In this document: piece by piece, positions 1 to 8,511 of the stretch
Position numbering within the stretch: the stretch's first letter is position 1
How the letters are laid out: every line of letters begins with the position of its first letter
From: Piscirickettsiaceae bacterium
GTDB lineage: Bacteria > Pseudomonadota > Gammaproteobacteria > Thiomicrospirales > Thiomicrospiraceae
Assembly (NCBI GenBank): GCA_021767305.1
Contig: JAASTL010000005.1
Location: 1 to 14,693 of the forward strand
DNA length: 14,693 bases
Direction: 5' to 3'
Made by a program: the position numbers and the translations under genes
Notes under the pieces: generated by a model
The model's database searches: none
What the model was told of the DNA's origin: nothing
Seen by the model: only the letters and a program-made list of their open reading frames with translations

Positions 1-165
1 ATCATGATCGATTAACGTTAAAGTTCCCACACCAGCTCTAGCAAGCGATTCAGCGACAAAACCACCAACGCCACCCACACCAGCAATTAACACATGGGCG
101 TTTTGTAGTTTGGCAATTCCTTGTTCACCAAACACCAAAAGACTGCGTTCAAACAATGCATCCAT
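1..165 (-). CDS. tcdA: tRNA threonylcarbamoyladenosine dehydratase TcdA-like (N-terminal part, runs off window)
   Basis: The first 55 codons of an E1-like (ThiF/MoeB/HesA fold) ATP-dependent enzyme are present; the rest lies beyond position 1. Residues 29-34 read GVGGVG, the nucleotide-binding glycine motif, followed by an ESLARAGVG segment (39-47) and LID at 51-53, whose aspartate should contact the ATP ribose. The GVGGVG...E-LARAG pattern is typical of TcdA (CsdL/YgdL), which cyclises the t6A base at position 37 of ANN-decoding tRNAs; MoeB and ThiF usually have GxGGLGSP here. The ATG (165-163) overlaps the TGA of the upstream tatD-like gene by one base, so translation is probably coupled. 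The family assignment rests on the N-terminus only; another E1-like member is possible. Confidence 0.8.
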   Translation of the reverse strand, partial: MDALFERSLLVFGEQGIAKLQNAHVLIAGVGGVGGFVAESLARAGVGTLTLIDHD

Positions 166-884
166 CACTCAACCTCAAACCTAAAAATTTGTTGTGCATT
201 ATAAGTGGTTTTATCAATTACCTCAGCTTTTGACCGGCCGGTTAAATAAGATATTTCATTCAATATCGGATTTAGCTCTAAGGATTCAGAAATATTGGGA
301 AAGTCTGTTTCAAGCACAAAAGATTTGAGCTCAAAATGCTTGACCATTTCTCGAACACGTTTGGCTTTTGGATTGCACACCATTGCATTCACACCGATCT
401 TAAAACCTAGCTTCAAATACTGCTCGCAGATTTCCTTAGAAGCACTCAGTCCATGAATAATTCCAGTAAGGCGATGAGATCTTAAAATCTGCAACATTTC
501 GTTGTGACATTTCACAGCATGGATCGATACCGGCCGGTTAAATTTTTCTGCTAATACACATTGTTGTTCAAAAACTTCTATTTGCAAATCTCTAGAGTGC
601 TTATGCTTAGGTGAGAAATCCAAACCTATCTCGCCAACAGCAAGACATTTGCGATCGTGGAAATATCTATCAATTGACTCAAGTTCAGACAGACTATTGT
701 CATTCACAAACCAGGGATGAATACCAATCGCGTAATAAATTTTAGAATAGTCAGTTGCAAGGTTTTGATTCTGATTCCACTGAATGTAATTGGTGGACAT
801 TGAAAGAATAGGATAAGAGTTTACCGGCCGGTAAAAAGAATAATCGTGTTGAGAATCTAAAAGGTGGGCGTGAGTATCAATCAT
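165..884 (-). CDS. TatD family metal-dependent hydrolase (YjjV-like)
   Basis: A 239-residue protein of the TatD branch of the amidohydrolase TIM barrels, expected to be a cytoplasmic metal-dependent DNase or phosphodiesterase. Visible metal-ligand motifs in order: the HxH pair H5/H7 in the N-terminal DTHAHL, GIHP at 54-57, GEIGLD with E85 at 84-89, H122 in PVSIH, H144 in IIHGLS, and ETDFP with D194 at 192-196. The HGLSAS...LGFKIGV stretch resembles YjjV more than TatD itself; the usual SR(D) after the third histidine block is replaced by AVKCH. No good Shine-Dalgarno sequence precedes the ATG, but the family N-terminus fixes this start. The gene follows the rplQ terminator and its stop overlaps the next start. 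Unusually, it carries three copies of ACCGGCCGGT. The substrate is not predictable. Confidence 0.88.
   Translation of the reverse strand: MIDTHAHLLDSQHDYSFYRPVNSYPILSMSTNYIQWNQNQNLATDYSKIYYAIGIHPWFVNDNSLSELESIDRYFHDRKCLAVGEIGLDFSPKHKHSRDLQIEVFEQQCVLAEKFNRPVSIHAVKCHNEMLQILRSHRLTGIIHGLSASKEICEQYLKLGFKIGVNAMVCNPKAKRVREMVKHFELKSFVLETDFPNISESLELNPILNEISYLTGRSKAEVIDKTTYNAQQIFRFEVE
233..242. repeat. ACCGGCCGGT palindrome, copy 1
   Basis: Perfect 10-bp palindrome inside the tatD-like gene, encoding T215-G216-R217 (codons ACC GGC CGG). This reading frame differs from that of copies 2 and 3. The plus-strand right flank is TAAATAAG. Confidence 0.85.
529..538. repeat. ACCGGCCGGT palindrome, copy 2
   Basis: Perfect 10-bp palindrome inside the tatD-like gene, encoding N116-R117-P118-V119 next to the metal-binding PVSIH motif. 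The plus-strand right flank is TAAATTTT. Confidence 0.85.
820..835. repeat. TTTACCGGCCGGTAAA palindrome, copy 3
   Basis: Perfect 16-bp palindrome near the 5' end of the tatD-like gene, encoding F17-Y18-R19-P20-V21. The same 16-mer recurs at 14462-14477, outside any gene. Confidence 0.88.
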
Positions 885-893
885 AGAAGGTTG

Positions 894-899
894 ATAATA
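894..899 (-). promoter_or_regulatory. possible -10 element for the tatD-like gene
   Basis: TATTAT on the minus strand lies between the rplQ terminator and the tatD-like ATG at 884. Transcription would start near 887, leaving almost no leader, which would fit the lack of a Shine-Dalgarno sequence. No convincing -35 hexamer is seen, so this is weak. Confidence 0.3.
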
Positions 900-923
900 C
901 AGAAAGCATAAAAGCTAGATATA

Positions 924-949
924 AAAAAACCGGCTTAGAGCCGGTTTTT
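924..949 (-). terminator. intrinsic terminator after rplQ (end of alpha operon)
   Basis: CCGGCT (930-935) pairs with AGCCGG (939-944) around a 3-nt loop, extended by A/T pairs. On the minus strand it ends in a run of U. It lies 8 bp after the rplQ stop and should close the alpha operon; the A/T symmetry means it could work from either side. Confidence 0.9.
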
Positions 950-957
950 CTTGCTGA

Positions 958-1347
958 TTACTCAGCTGAATCGTCTGCGTTGTCCGCAACTGGACGGTCA
1001 ACTAACTCAACGATTGCCATAGGTGCGTTATCACCAGGGCGGTAACCACATTTTAGAATGCGGATATAACCACCTGGACGAGATTCGTAACGAGGACCAA
1101 TCTCAGAGAATAACTTACCTACTGCTGCTTTATCACCTAAACGAGCAAAGGCAGTACGACGGTTGTGTACGCTGTCTTTTTTAGCAAGCGTAATCAAAGG
1201 CTCAGCAACTGTACGAAGTTCTTTAGCCTTAGCAACCGTAGTACGGATTACTTCATGTTCGATAAGTGAAGCAGACATGTTTTTAAACATTGCCTTACGG
1301 TGCGCACTGTTACGATTTAACTTACGACCTGATTTACCATGACGCAT
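958..1347 (-). CDS. rplQ: 50S ribosomal protein L17
   Basis: Large-subunit protein L17 (bL17), 129 residues (127 in E. coli), which sits near the polypeptide exit tunnel. The N-terminus begins [17 protein letters not shown] and continues with [12 protein letters not shown] and a C-terminal core [21 protein letters not shown], both hallmarks of the family. The acidic tail (ADNADDSAE) is a usual variable end. AAGGAAG lies at a proper distance before the ATG. It is the last gene of the alpha operon, 15 bp after rpoA, and is followed by a strong terminator. Confidence 0.98.
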   Translation of the reverse strand: MRHGKSGRKLNRNSAHRKAMFKNMSASLIEHEVIRTTVAKAKELRTVAEPLITLAKKDSVHNRRTAFARLGDKAAVGKLFSEIGPRYESRPGGYIRILKCGYRPGDNAPMAIVELVDRPVADNADDSAE

Positions 1348-1362
1348 GATAGCTTCCTTATA

Positions 1363-2343
1363 TTAAGCTGGATCTTTACTTACCAGACTAGCTGGTGGCC
1401 AGTTTTCAAGTTTGGTACCTAGGCTAAGACCTCTTTGTGCAAGAACATCTTTGATTTCTTGTAGAGATTTTTTACCAAGGTTTGGTGTTTTCAGCAAGTG
1501 TGGTTCTGCACGCTGTACCAAATCACCAATGTAGTAAATTTGTTCTGCTTTCAGACAGTTTGCTGAACGAACTGTTAGTTCGAGATCATCAACTGGTTGT
1601 AAGAAGATTGGATCAAACTCATTCTCTTCTTCTTCCGGAGCAGCAACTTCTTTATGCTTAAGATCAACAAATGCATTTAGTTGATAGTGCAGTACAGTTG
1701 CCGCTTGCTTGATTGCATCTTCAGGATCTAAAGTTCCGTCAGTAACGATGTCAATAATCAATTTGTCAAGGTCAGTACGCTGTTCTACACGAGCATTCTG
1801 AACTTCATAACTAATTGTATGCACAGGACTGAAACTTGCATCTAAACGTAAAACACCAACATGTGAATCATTGTCAGTGTTGGCTGCGCGGTAACCCATA
1901 CCCTTCTCAACACGAAGAGTCATATTTAGTTCCGCACCCTCTGATACATGCGCAATCACAAGATCAGGATTTGCAATTTCTACATCGTGGCTTAACTGAA
2001 TATCAGAAGCACGAACCACTGCAGGACCTTTTTTGTTTAGAGTCAATTCAGCTTTATCTGAAGCATTTAATTTGACCGCCACCTCTTTAAGGTTAAGAAG
2101 AATTTCAAGAACATCTTCTCTTACACCTTCAATTGAGGAGTATTCGTGTAGCACTCCATCAATCTGGGCTTCTGTAATCGCAGCACCAGGCATCGATGAC
2201 AATAGGATACGACGTAACGCATTACCAAGCGTGTGACCAAAACCACGTTCAAGTGGTTCTAGAGTCACACGACTACGGAAAGCGCTAGTACGTTGAATGT
2301 CAACCATACGTGGTGTTAACAACTGTTCTAACATCTCTTGCAT
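1363..2343 (-). CDS. rpoA: DNA-directed RNA polymerase subunit alpha
   Basis: The 326-residue alpha subunit (329 in E. coli) dimerises to nucleate RNA polymerase assembly. The N-terminal domain (about 1-230) contains [18 protein letters not shown] with R44/R45. An acidic linker follows (about 231-248), then the C-terminal domain with [10 protein letters not shown] (258-267), where R259 corresponds to E. coli R265, the UP-element DNA contact, and [16 protein letters not shown]. The first ATG is chosen because the distance to PRMVDI matches E. coli. GGAG lies a rather long 10 nt upstream, and GGAG and CUCU can fold into a small hairpin around it, which may tune output relative to the ribosomal genes. 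Typical place between rpsD and rplQ. Confidence 0.98.
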   Translation of the reverse strand: MQEMLEQLLTPRMVDIQRTSAFRSRVTLEPLERGFGHTLGNALRRILLSSMPGAAITEAQIDGVLHEYSSIEGVREDVLEILLNLKEVAVKLNASDKAELTLNKKGPAVVRASDIQLSHDVEIANPDLVIAHVSEGAELNMTLRVEKGMGYRAANTDNDSHVGVLRLDASFSPVHTISYEVQNARVEQRTDLDKLIIDIVTDGTLDPEDAIKQAATVLHYQLNAFVDLKHKEVAAPEEEENEFDPIFLQPVDDLELTVRSANCLKAEQIYYIGDLVQRAEPHLLKTPNLGKKSLQEIKDVLAQRGLSLGTKLENWPPASLVSKDPA

Positions 2344-2364
2344 TAGAGGTGATCTCCGTTTCTA

Positions 2365-2985
2365 TTACTTAGAATAAAGCTCTACAATCAAGTTTTCTTG
2401 AATATCTGCAGACAAGTCAGAACGATCCGGAACATTTTTAAAAGTCCCTTCAAATGCTGAATTGTTTACTTCAACCCAATTAACCGCACCACGTTGACCG
2501 CTTAGCTCAAGAGCAGCAGCAATACGGCTTTGGTTACGTGCTTTCTCACGAATAGAAACAACATCACCTGCAGCAATCTCATAAGATGGTACGTTTACAA
2601 CTTGACCATTTACAAGAATTGATTTGTGTGAAACCAATTGACGCGCTTCAGCACGAGTAGAAGCAAAGCCCATACGATAAACAACGTTATCTAGGCGGCT
2701 TTCTAAGATCTGAAGAAGGTTTACACCAGTAGAACCTTTACGACGATCCGCTTCTTTGTAATAAAGACGGAATTTCTTTTCTAGAACGCCGTACATACGA
2801 CGAACTTTTTGCTTTTCACGAAGCTGTAAACCATATTCAGTTACACGCTTGCGACCTGCACCGTGTACACCTGGTAGCTGGTCAATCTTACATTTTGATT
2901 CGATGCTACGAACACCGCTTTTCAAAAATAGATCGGTACCTTCACGACGAGCAAGTTTACACTTTGGACCAATATATCTAGCCAT
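2365..2985 (-). CDS. rpsD: 30S ribosomal protein S4
   Basis: S4 (uS4), 206 residues, the same as E. coli. It is a primary 16S rRNA binder that nucleates 30S assembly and affects decoding accuracy. It begins [16 protein letters not shown], contains the S4 RNA-binding domain ([22 protein letters not shown]...SILVNG) and ends with [18 protein letters not shown]. Only two N-terminal cysteines (C9, C32) are present, so there is no complete zinc ribbon. GAGG lies 5 nt before the ATG. In E. coli S4 represses the alpha operon by binding a pseudoknot upstream of rpsM; the leader seen here seems too short for that structure. Confidence 0.98.
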   Translation of the reverse strand: MARYIGPKCKLARREGTDLFLKSGVRSIESKCKIDQLPGVHGAGRKRVTEYGLQLREKQKVRRMYGVLEKKFRLYYKEADRRKGSTGVNLLQILESRLDNVVYRMGFASTRAEARQLVSHKSILVNGQVVNVPSYEIAAGDVVSIREKARNQSRIAAALELSGQRGAVNWVEVNNSAFEGTFKNVPDRSDLSADIQENLIVELYSK

Positions 2986-2999
2986 GTTTACCTCAAATA

Positions 3000-3389
3000 T
3001 TAAACGCGACGTTTCTTAGGTGGACGGCAACCGTTGTGAGGAATCGGAGTTACATCATTAATAGCTGTAATCTTGAAACCTGCACTGTTTAAACCACGAA
3101 CTGCAGAATCACGGCCAGGCCCAGGACCTTTAACCATAACTTCTAAGTTCTTAACACCGTAGTCGTGAGCCATTTGACCAGCTCGTTCTGCAGCAACCTG
3201 TGCAGCGAATGGAGTACTCTTACGAGAACCACGGAATCCGCTACCACCAGAAGTTGCCCAGCATAGTGCGTTACCTTGACGATCAGTAATTGTAATGATT
3301 GTGTTGTTAAAGCTCGCGTGAACGTGAGCGATACCATCATTAACAACCTGTTTTACTTTCTTTTTAACACGCGAATTTGCTTTTGCCAT
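3000..3389 (-). CDS. rpsK: 30S ribosomal protein S11
   Basis: S11 (uS11), 129 residues as in E. coli, part of the 30S platform near the mRNA exit. Diagnostic stretches are [45 protein letters not shown] and the C-terminus [18 protein letters not shown]. Residue 43 is cysteine (NALCWAT), where E. coli has glycine and pseudomonads, as I recall, serine: a mild oddity. The Shine-Dalgarno is purine-rich but weak (GAGATGAG close to the ATG). It sits 21 bp after rpsM and 14 bp before rpsD. Confidence 0.98.
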   Translation of the reverse strand: MAKANSRVKKKVKQVVNDGIAHVHASFNNTIITITDRQGNALCWATSGGSGFRGSRKSTPFAAQVAAERAGQMAHDYGVKNLEVMVKGPGPGRDSAVRGLNSAGFKITAINDVTPIPHNGCRPPKKRRV

Positions 3390-3410
3390 ATCTCATCTCG
3401 CAATTATGCG

Positions 3411-3767
3411 TTATCGTTTAATAGGTCTTACAGGACCTTTACGAGTACGTGCATTTGTTTTTGTACGTTGTCCACGCAAAGGTAGACTACGACGGTGACG
3501 AATTCCACGGTAGCAACCCATGTCCATCAAACGTTTGATGTTCATAGATACTTCACGACGAAGGTCACCTTCAATTTTAAAATTTGTTACTTCATTACGA
3601 AGTGCTTCTAACTGTTCTTCAGTTAGTTCACGAACTTTGGTAGAAGGTTCAATTTTAGTTGCTTCACAAATTTGCTTTGCTGAAGTTGAACCAATCCCGT
3701 AGATCGAAGTCAGACCAATAACAATATGCTTGTTTACTGGAATGTTTACGCCGGCAATACGAGCCAT
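3411..3767 (-). CDS. rpsM: 30S ribosomal protein S13
   Basis: S13 (uS13), 118 residues as in E. coli, in the head of the 30S subunit where it contacts the 50S subunit and P-site tRNA. It begins [14 protein letters not shown], contains the helix-hairpin-helix [13 protein letters not shown] and ends with the basic tail [21 protein letters not shown]. The start is the ATG at 3767, preceded by GGGAG; a longer reading from an upstream GTG would run through the promoter -10. It is the first gene of the alpha operon. rpmJ, which normally precedes it, is not found. Confidence 0.97.
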   Translation of the reverse strand: MARIAGVNIPVNKHIVIGLTSIYGIGSTSAKQICEATKIEPSTKVRELTEEQLEALRNEVTNFKIEGDLRREVSMNIKRLMDMGCYRGIRHRRSLPLRGQRTKTNARTRKGPVRPIKR

Positions 3768-3807
3768 TTTGACGCTCCCTTTAATTCCACCTACTGAAAA
3801 GCGTGCG

Positions 3808-3836
3808 ATTATACACACCTTCCATTAAAAATTCTA
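3808..3836 (-). promoter_or_regulatory. promoter of the alpha operon
   Basis: A perfect TATAAT (3813-3808, minus strand) followed by CGCACGC lies in the 88-bp secY-rpsM gap. The -35 region 17 bp upstream (TAGAAT) is poor. Transcription should start near 3801, giving a leader of only about 34 nt before rpsM. Read-through from the spc operon is also likely, because no terminator follows secY. Confidence 0.65.
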
Positions 3837-3855
3837 GATAAATAAACAGGTTATG

Positions 3856-5166
3856 TTATTTACCTTTCAATTTAGATTTTTTCATCATTCCTTCGTACTG
3901 ACTGGACATCATCTGCGCTTGTACTGAGGTCATGAAATCCATAACAACAATTACGATAATCAACAAAGATGTTCCACCAAAATAGAATGGTACATTCCAG
4001 TACAAAATCAAAAACTCTGGTAATAAACAAACCGCCGTAATGTAAATAGCACCTGCTAGAGTCAAACGACCTAAGATACTATCAATGTGACGTGCAGTTT
4101 GTGCACCCGGACGAATACCTGGTAAATAAGCACCAGATTTTCTTAAATTTTCAGCTGTTTCATTTGGATTGAAAACAATCGCTGTGTAAAAGAAACAGAA
4201 AAAGATAATCGCCATTGCATATAACAAAATATACAAAGGTTGCCCAGGGGACAGAGTTGTTGCGATGTCTTTAAGCCATCCCATACCTTCTGCTGTACCA
4301 AACCAGCCACCTAATGTCGCTGGAAATAAGATGATACTTGATGCAAAGATAGGTGGGATTACACCAGCCATATTGAGTTTTAGAGGCAGGTGGGATTCTT
4401 GACCACCATACATCTTACGCCCGCGCATACGCTGCGCATAATGAACTGGGATGCGTCTTTGCCCTCTTTCGACAAAAACGACAAATGCAATAACCGCTGC
4501 AACTAAAGCAAGAAGAATAAACACCGTGATGGCATGAAGCGCACCTGTGTTAACTTGCTCAAATGTACCACCTAGGGCAGAAGGTAAACCAGCAACGATA
4601 CCGGCAAAGATAATAATCGAAATACCATTACCAATACCACGTTCTGTAATTTGTTCACCTAACCACATCAAAAAGATGGTTCCACTCACGAGAGTGACTA
4701 CAGCCGTTAGTTTAAATAGGAAACCTGGATCAATAACCACAGGCATCCCATTAATATTCTGAGATTCAAGTGCAACGGCGACACCCAGACCTTGGAAAGT
4801 GGCTAGTAGCACTGTACCTTGTCGAGTGTACTGAGTTATTTTTCTACGACCCGCTTCACCGTCTTTCTTTAATTGCTCAAGTGTCGGCGATACAACCGTC
4901 AAAAGCTGCATAATAATAGCAGCTGAAATGTAAGGCATAATCCCCAGAGCAAAAATTGAAAGACGTTCAAGAGCACCACCCGAGAACATGTTAAACATGT
5001 CAAGGATAGTACCTTTTTGCTGCTCAAACATAGCAGCTAAAGCAACTGGATCGATAGATGGTACAGGAATATGAGTCCCTAATCGGTAAACGATAATGGC
5101 ACCCAAAACAAAAAGAATTTTATTCTTTAAGTCACCCAAACCACTTGATGCAATTGAACTATTCAT
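3856..5166 (-). CDS. secY: protein translocase subunit SecY
   Basis: The central pore of the SecYEG channel in the inner membrane, which exports unfolded proteins with SecA and inserts membrane proteins with the ribosome. 436 residues (443 in E. coli). Ten hydrophobic segments are visible near residues 17-30, 71-89, 118-133, 151-170, 180-194, 213-232, 265-285, 312-332, 369-388 and 397-417. Also seen are the family motifs [20 protein letters not shown] (60-79), GIGNGIS, and [20 protein letters not shown] (335-354), which forms the cytosolic loop that binds SecA and ribosomes. It starts 2 bp after the rplO stop with only a weak AGAAG as Shine-Dalgarno, so coupling to rplO is likely. It is the last spc operon gene. 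Confidence 0.98.
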   Translation of the reverse strand: MNSSIASSGLGDLKNKILFVLGAIIVYRLGTHIPVPSIDPVALAAMFEQQKGTILDMFNMFSGGALERLSIFALGIMPYISAAIIMQLLTVVSPTLEQLKKDGEAGRRKITQYTRQGTVLLATFQGLGVAVALESQNINGMPVVIDPGFLFKLTAVVTLVSGTIFLMWLGEQITERGIGNGISIIIFAGIVAGLPSALGGTFEQVNTGALHAITVFILLALVAAVIAFVVFVERGQRRIPVHYAQRMRGRKMYGGQESHLPLKLNMAGVIPPIFASSIILFPATLGGWFGTAEGMGWLKDIATTLSPGQPLYILLYAMAIIFFCFFYTAIVFNPNETAENLRKSGAYLPGIRPGAQTARHIDSILGRLTLAGAIYITAVCLLPEFLILYWNVPFYFGGTSLLIIVIVVMDFMTSVQAQMMSSQYEGMMKKSKLKGK

Positions 5167-5168
5167 AA

Positions 5169-5603
5169 TTAAGCTTCTACTGAACCACCAGCGGCTTCAA
5201 TCGCTGATTTAGCGCCAGCAGTCGCTTTCAAACCAGAAGTTTTGATCGCTTTGTTAACTTCACCAGAGTTGATGATTTTAACTTCTTTGATTTTCTCACC
5301 GATTACATCAGCAGCTTTCAAAGCAGCAATATCAATAACATCTGCATCAATGTTACATAGAGTGTCTAGACGAATTTCAGTTTTGTATTGCGCAACACGA
5401 GACGTAAAACCAATTTTTGGTAAACGACGTTGCAAAGGCATTTGACCACCTTCAAAACCAATTTTCGGCATACCGCCTGAACGAGATTTTTGACCTTTGT
5501 GACCGCGGCCACCCATCTTACCCCATCCAGAACCTTGACCACGTCCTACACGCTTACGAGCAGATTTTGAACCTTCTGCTGGACTTAAAGTATTTAGTTG
5601 CAT
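5169..5603 (-). CDS. rplO: 50S ribosomal protein L15
   Basis: L15 (uL15), 144 residues as in E. coli, a late-assembling large-subunit protein with a long glycine- and arginine-rich extension into 23S rRNA. The N-terminal part reads [19 protein letters not shown] followed by [13 protein letters not shown]; the globular C-terminal part includes [24 protein letters not shown] precedes the ATG. One base separates it from the rpmD stop and two from secY. Confidence 0.97.
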   Translation of the reverse strand: MQLNTLSPAEGSKSARKRVGRGQGSGWGKMGGRGHKGQKSRSGGMPKIGFEGGQMPLQRRLPKIGFTSRVAQYKTEIRLDTLCNIDADVIDIAALKAADVIGEKIKEVKIINSGEVNKAIKTSGLKATAGAKSAIEAAGGSVEA

Positions 5604-5604
5604 C

Positions 5605-5793
5605 TTATGCTTCCTCTACTTTTAGCAAATAGGAAACCTTATTGATCATTCCACGATTTTCTGGAGTATCAATAACAGTTTTTGTTTGGTGCATCTTTCT
5701 CAGACCAAGACCAGATACACAAGCTTTGTGTGCTGGTAAGCGGCCAATAGTGCTTTTTACCAGAGTCACTTTAAGTTGTTTTTGATCTGACAT
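5605..5793 (-). CDS. rpmD: 50S ribosomal protein L30
   Basis: L30 (uL30), 62 residues (59 in E. coli). Family features are [27 protein letters not shown] and [16 protein letters not shown]. The ATG at 5793 is chosen because AGGTGA ends 5 nt upstream and the length fits; an in-frame GTG at 5802 lies inside that Shine-Dalgarno and would add only MNK. The Shine-Dalgarno itself lies within the last codons of rpsE, whose stop is one base before this start, so the two are probably coupled. Confidence 0.95.
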   Translation of the reverse strand: MSDQKQLKVTLVKSTIGRLPAHKACVSGLGLRKMHQTKTVIDTPENRGMINKVSYLLKVEEA

Positions 5794-5794
5794 C

Positions 5795-6304
5795 TTATTC
5801 ACCTAAAATTTCTTCAACTGATTTACCACGTTTAGCGGCAATCATCTCAGGACTATTCATACCAGTTAAAGCGTTTACTGTAGAACGAACAACGTTAACA
5901 GGACGAGTAGTACCGATACATTTAGACAATACGTTTTTTACACCTGCAGCTTCTAAAACTGCACGCATCGCACCACCAGCAATAACACCTGTACCTTCAG
6001 AAGCAGGAAGCATTACGATATTCGCAGCACCTTGCTTGAAGTTAATAGGGTATTGAATTGTTCCTTCAGTAAGAGGAACAGTTTTCATATTACGACGGGC
6101 TTGTTCCATAGCTTTTTTGATAGCAACAGGAACTTCAGAAGCTTTACCACTACCGTAGCCAACTTTTCCTTCACCGTCACCAACAACTGCTAGTGCTGAA
6201 AAACCGAATACACGACCACCTTTTACAACTTTTGCAACACGGCGAACGTTTACTAGCTTTTCAATTAAACCATCTTGTCCGTCTTGTAATTCACGTGAAG
6301 ACAT
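5795..6304 (-). CDS. rpsE: 30S ribosomal protein S5
   Basis: S5 (uS5), 169 residues (167 in E. coli), close to the decoding centre and the mRNA entry channel. The N-terminal double-stranded RNA-binding domain includes [20 protein letters not shown] and [20 protein letters not shown]; the C-terminal domain includes [19 protein letters not shown] and TVNAL. The usual GKAREVP is GKASEVP here, a small change. AAGGA lies 6 nt before the ATG. It sits 14 bp after rplR. Confidence 0.98.
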   Translation of the reverse strand: MSSRELQDGQDGLIEKLVNVRRVAKVVKGGRVFGFSALAVVGDGEGKVGYGSGKASEVPVAIKKAMEQARRNMKTVPLTEGTIQYPINFKQGAANIVMLPASEGTGVIAGGAMRAVLEAAGVKNVLSKCIGTTRPVNVVRSTVNALTGMNSPEMIAAKRGKSVEEILGE

Positions 6305-6318
6305 AATTAATCCTTCTT

Positions 6319-6672
6319 TTAAAATTCAAGACCGTTTTCACGGGCTGATTCAGCTAGTTGTTGAATACGACCGTGGTATTTAAAACCTGAACGGTCGAAA
6401 GCTACTGAAGTAATACCGGCTGCTTTTGCTTTTTCAGCAATCGCTTTCCCAACCGCAGCAGCTGCTGACTTGTTAGAACCGTTATTAATTTCTTTTTTTA
6501 CATCCGCTTGTACAGTAGAGCTAGAAGCGATAACACTGCCATTTTCTGCTGAAATTAATTGTGCGTAAATGTGTTGAGCAGTACGGTGTACACTCAAACG
6601 CGGCATTTTTAATTCTGCAATCTTTGAACGAGTTTTCTTAGCTCTACGAAGACGGGCTGATTTCTTATCCAT
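6319..6672 (-). CDS. rplR: 50S ribosomal protein L18
   Basis: L18 (uL18), 117 residues as in E. coli. It binds 5S rRNA and helps dock it in the central protuberance together with L5. It starts [18 protein letters not shown] (basic RNA-binding arm), followed by [17 protein letters not shown], and ends [31 protein letters not shown] lies 5 nt before the ATG. Confidence 0.98.
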   Translation of the reverse strand: MDKKSARLRRAKKTRSKIAELKMPRLSVHRTAQHIYAQLISAENGSVIASSSTVQADVKKEINNGSNKSAAAAVGKAIAEKAKAAGITSVAFDRSGFKYHGRIQQLAESARENGLEF

Positions 6673-6686
6673 ACTTACTTCCAGCC

Positions 6687-7220
6687 TTATTTCTTCTTAG
6701 CTTCTTTACGTAAAATGCGCTCATCAGCATACTTAACACCTTTACCTTTGTAAGGTTCAGGTGGGCGGTAACCACGGATTTCCGCAGCAACTTGACCAAC
6801 TACTTGCTTATCAGCACCTTTCACAACAATCTCTGTCTGTGTTGGTGTTTCAATCGTAATTCCTTCTGGAATTGCGTGCTCAACCGGGTGAGAAAAACCT
6901 AAAGTTAGATTTAACTTCTTACCTTGTGCTTGTGCACGGTAACCAACACCTACAAGTTGTAAGCGTTTTTCAAAACCATCTGTTACACCAACTACCATGT
7001 TATTGATAATTGAACGAACAGTACCAGTTTGTGCCCAACCATTTGCAACACCATCTTTAGGTGCACAAGTTACTTGATTGTCAGCAACAGTTACTTCAAC
7101 GCCAGAGTTGAAGCTTTTTGTGATTGTGGCTTTTGAACCTTTAACAGTTACATCAGAACCGTTAACGCTGATTTCAACACCAGCAGGTACATTCACAGGA
7201 GCCTTACCAATACGTGACAT
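6687..7220 (-). CDS. rplF: 50S ribosomal protein L6
   Basis: L6 (uL6), 177 residues as in E. coli, with two similar domains. It sits near the GTPase-associated centre by the sarcin-ricin loop. It begins [17 protein letters not shown]; the second domain holds [20 protein letters not shown] and the conserved [17 protein letters not shown] near the C-terminus. AGGAG lies 6 nt before the ATG. Gaps are 10 bp from rpsH and 14 bp to rplR. Confidence 0.98.
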   Translation of the reverse strand: MSRIGKAPVNVPAGVEISVNGSDVTVKGSKATITKSFNSGVEVTVADNQVTCAPKDGVANGWAQTGTVRSIINNMVVGVTDGFEKRLQLVGVGYRAQAQGKKLNLTLGFSHPVEHAIPEGITIETPTQTEIVVKGADKQVVGQVAAEIRGYRPPEPYKGKGVKYADERILRKEAKKK

Positions 7221-7230
7221 TTATAACTCC

Positions 7231-7626
7231 TTATGCAACGTAACAAACAACTTCACCACCGATGCCAGCGTCACGCGCTTGACGATCAGTCATTACACCT
7301 TTTGAAGTTGAAATTACTGCAATACCTAAACCACCAATTACATTTGGTAGTTCATCTTTATTCTTATAAACACGTAGGCCAGGACGACTTACACGTTTAA
7401 CCATTTCAATAACAGGCTTACCATCGAAGTATTTTAAATCTACTGATAATTCAGCCTTGCCATTATTGTCATTTACACTGTATGCGGCGATATAACCTTC
7501 ATCATTCAAAACTTGAGCAACAGCTGCTTTCATTTTTGACGATGGCATTACAACATTCGTATGTCCAGCCATTTGACCGTTACGAATACGCGTTAACATA
7601 TCAGCGATTGGATCAGACATGCTCAT
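7231..7626 (-). CDS. rpsH: 30S ribosomal protein S8
   Basis: S8 (uS8), 131 residues (130 in E. coli), a primary binder of the 16S rRNA central domain. It begins [18 protein letters not shown] and carries the C-terminal RNA-binding stretch [20 protein letters not shown], ending EVVCYVA. AAGGA lies 9 nt before the chosen ATG. In E. coli S8 represses most of the spc operon by binding the rplX-rplE junction; whether it does so here is not evident. Confidence 0.98.
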   Translation of the reverse strand: MSMSDPIADMLTRIRNGQMAGHTNVVMPSSKMKAAVAQVLNDEGYIAAYSVNDNNGKAELSVDLKYFDGKPVIEMVKRVSRPGLRVYKNKDELPNVIGGLGIAVISTSKGVMTDRQARDAGIGGEVVCYVA

Positions 7627-7638
7627 AGATATTTATCC

Positions 7639-7944
7639 TTACCAACTTGCTTTTCTTAATCCTGGTACATCACCATTCATCGCCGCTTGACGAAGCATGT
7701 TACGTGATAAACCAAACTTTCTGTATACTGCATGAGGACGCCCAGTAACACGACAACGACGTTGTTGACGTACTGGAGAAGCGTTACGTGGAAGTTTATG
7801 CAACTTTTCCATCGCTTCCATGCGCTCTTCAAAAGACAAGCTCATATCAACTGAGGCTGCTTTTAACGCCTTACGTTTTTCAGCAAACTTTGCTACTGTT
7901 TTTGCACGCTTTTTATCGCGAGCAATCATTGATAACTTAGCCAT
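7639..7944 (-). CDS. rpsN: 30S ribosomal protein S14 (zinc-free long form)
   Basis: S14 (uS14), 101 residues as in E. coli, in the 30S head. It begins [15 protein letters not shown] and ends with the family core [20 protein letters not shown] and [11 protein letters not shown]. The single cysteine and 101-residue length show the zinc-independent long form rather than the short CxxC-type protein. GAGGA lies 7 nt before the ATG. Confidence 0.98.
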   Translation of the reverse strand: MAKLSMIARDKKRAKTVAKFAEKRKALKAASVDMSLSFEERMEAMEKLHKLPRNASPVRQQRRCRVTGRPHAVYRKFGLSRNMLRQAAMNGDVPGLRKASW

Positions 7945-7956
7945 TAGAAAATCCTC

Positions 7957-8496
7957 TTATTTCTTAAATGGGAAATTAAAGGCTTCTAAAAGAGCTTTAG
8001 CTTCATCATTCGTCTGAGCTGTCGTTGCAAAGTTGATATCCATACCACGGATTTTGTCAACTTTTTCAAACTCGATCTCAGTGAAGATGATTTGCTCTTT
8101 AAGGCCCAAATTGTAGTTACCACGACCGTCAAATGCCTTCGGGTTTACACCTTGGAAGTCACGTACACGTGGTAATGCAATGTTAATTAGACGATCAAGA
8201 AACTCGTACATTTTCTCGCCACGTAGAGTCACTTTACAGCCTAATGGATAACCATCACGAACCTTAAAGCTAGCAACTGATTTACGAGCAAGTGTTTTTA
8301 CTGCTTTTTGACCAGTAATTGCTTCCATATCTGCAACTGCATTATCAAGAACTTTCTTGTCTGCGATTGCATCACCCACACCCATGTTTACGGTGATCTT
8401 AGTGATTTTTGGAGCCTGCATTGAAGACTTATAACCAAATTGATCCATAAGTTTTTGGACAACTTGATCTTTATAATATTTTTGTAATCTTGCCAT
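7957..8496 (-). CDS. rplE: 50S ribosomal protein L5
   Basis: L5 (uL5), 179 residues as in E. coli. It binds 5S rRNA and forms the B1b bridge to S13 at the top of the ribosome. It begins [22 protein letters not shown], followed by [44 protein letters not shown] and [18 protein letters not shown] purine-rich AGAGAG precedes the ATG. It is 15 bp after rplX, the region where E. coli has its S8 repressor site. Confidence 0.98.
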   Translation of the reverse strand: MARLQKYYKDQVVQKLMDQFGYKSSMQAPKITKITVNMGVGDAIADKKVLDNAVADMEAITGQKAVKTLARKSVASFKVRDGYPLGCKVTLRGEKMYEFLDRLINIALPRVRDFQGVNPKAFDGRGNYNLGLKEQIIFTEIEFEKVDKIRGMDINFATTAQTNDEAKALLEAFNFPFKK

Positions 8497-8511
8497 TTCT
8501 CTCTACCCTTA

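Noticed and set aside
924..949. CCGG-containing inverted repeat after rplQ as a fifth palindrome copy
   Set aside because: It lacks the CGGCCG centre and has a loop and U tract; it is an ordinary terminator.
2365..2985. Zinc-binding S4 because of cysteines near the N-terminus
   Set aside because: Only C9 and C32 are present; the four-cysteine ribbon is absent.
3411..3818. Longer rpsM with a 17-residue N-terminal extension
   Set aside because: The extension runs through the -10 promoter element; S13 starts [10 protein letters not shown] and GGGAG precedes that ATG.
3781..3825. 14-codon reading frame in the secY-rpsM gap as a remnant of L36
   Set aside because: It has no ribosome binding site, no cysteines and no similarity to L36.
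5605..5802. Longer rpmD starting at GTG 5802 (adds MNK)
   Set aside because: The GTG lies inside the AGGTGA Shine-Dalgarno that serves the ATG at 5793.
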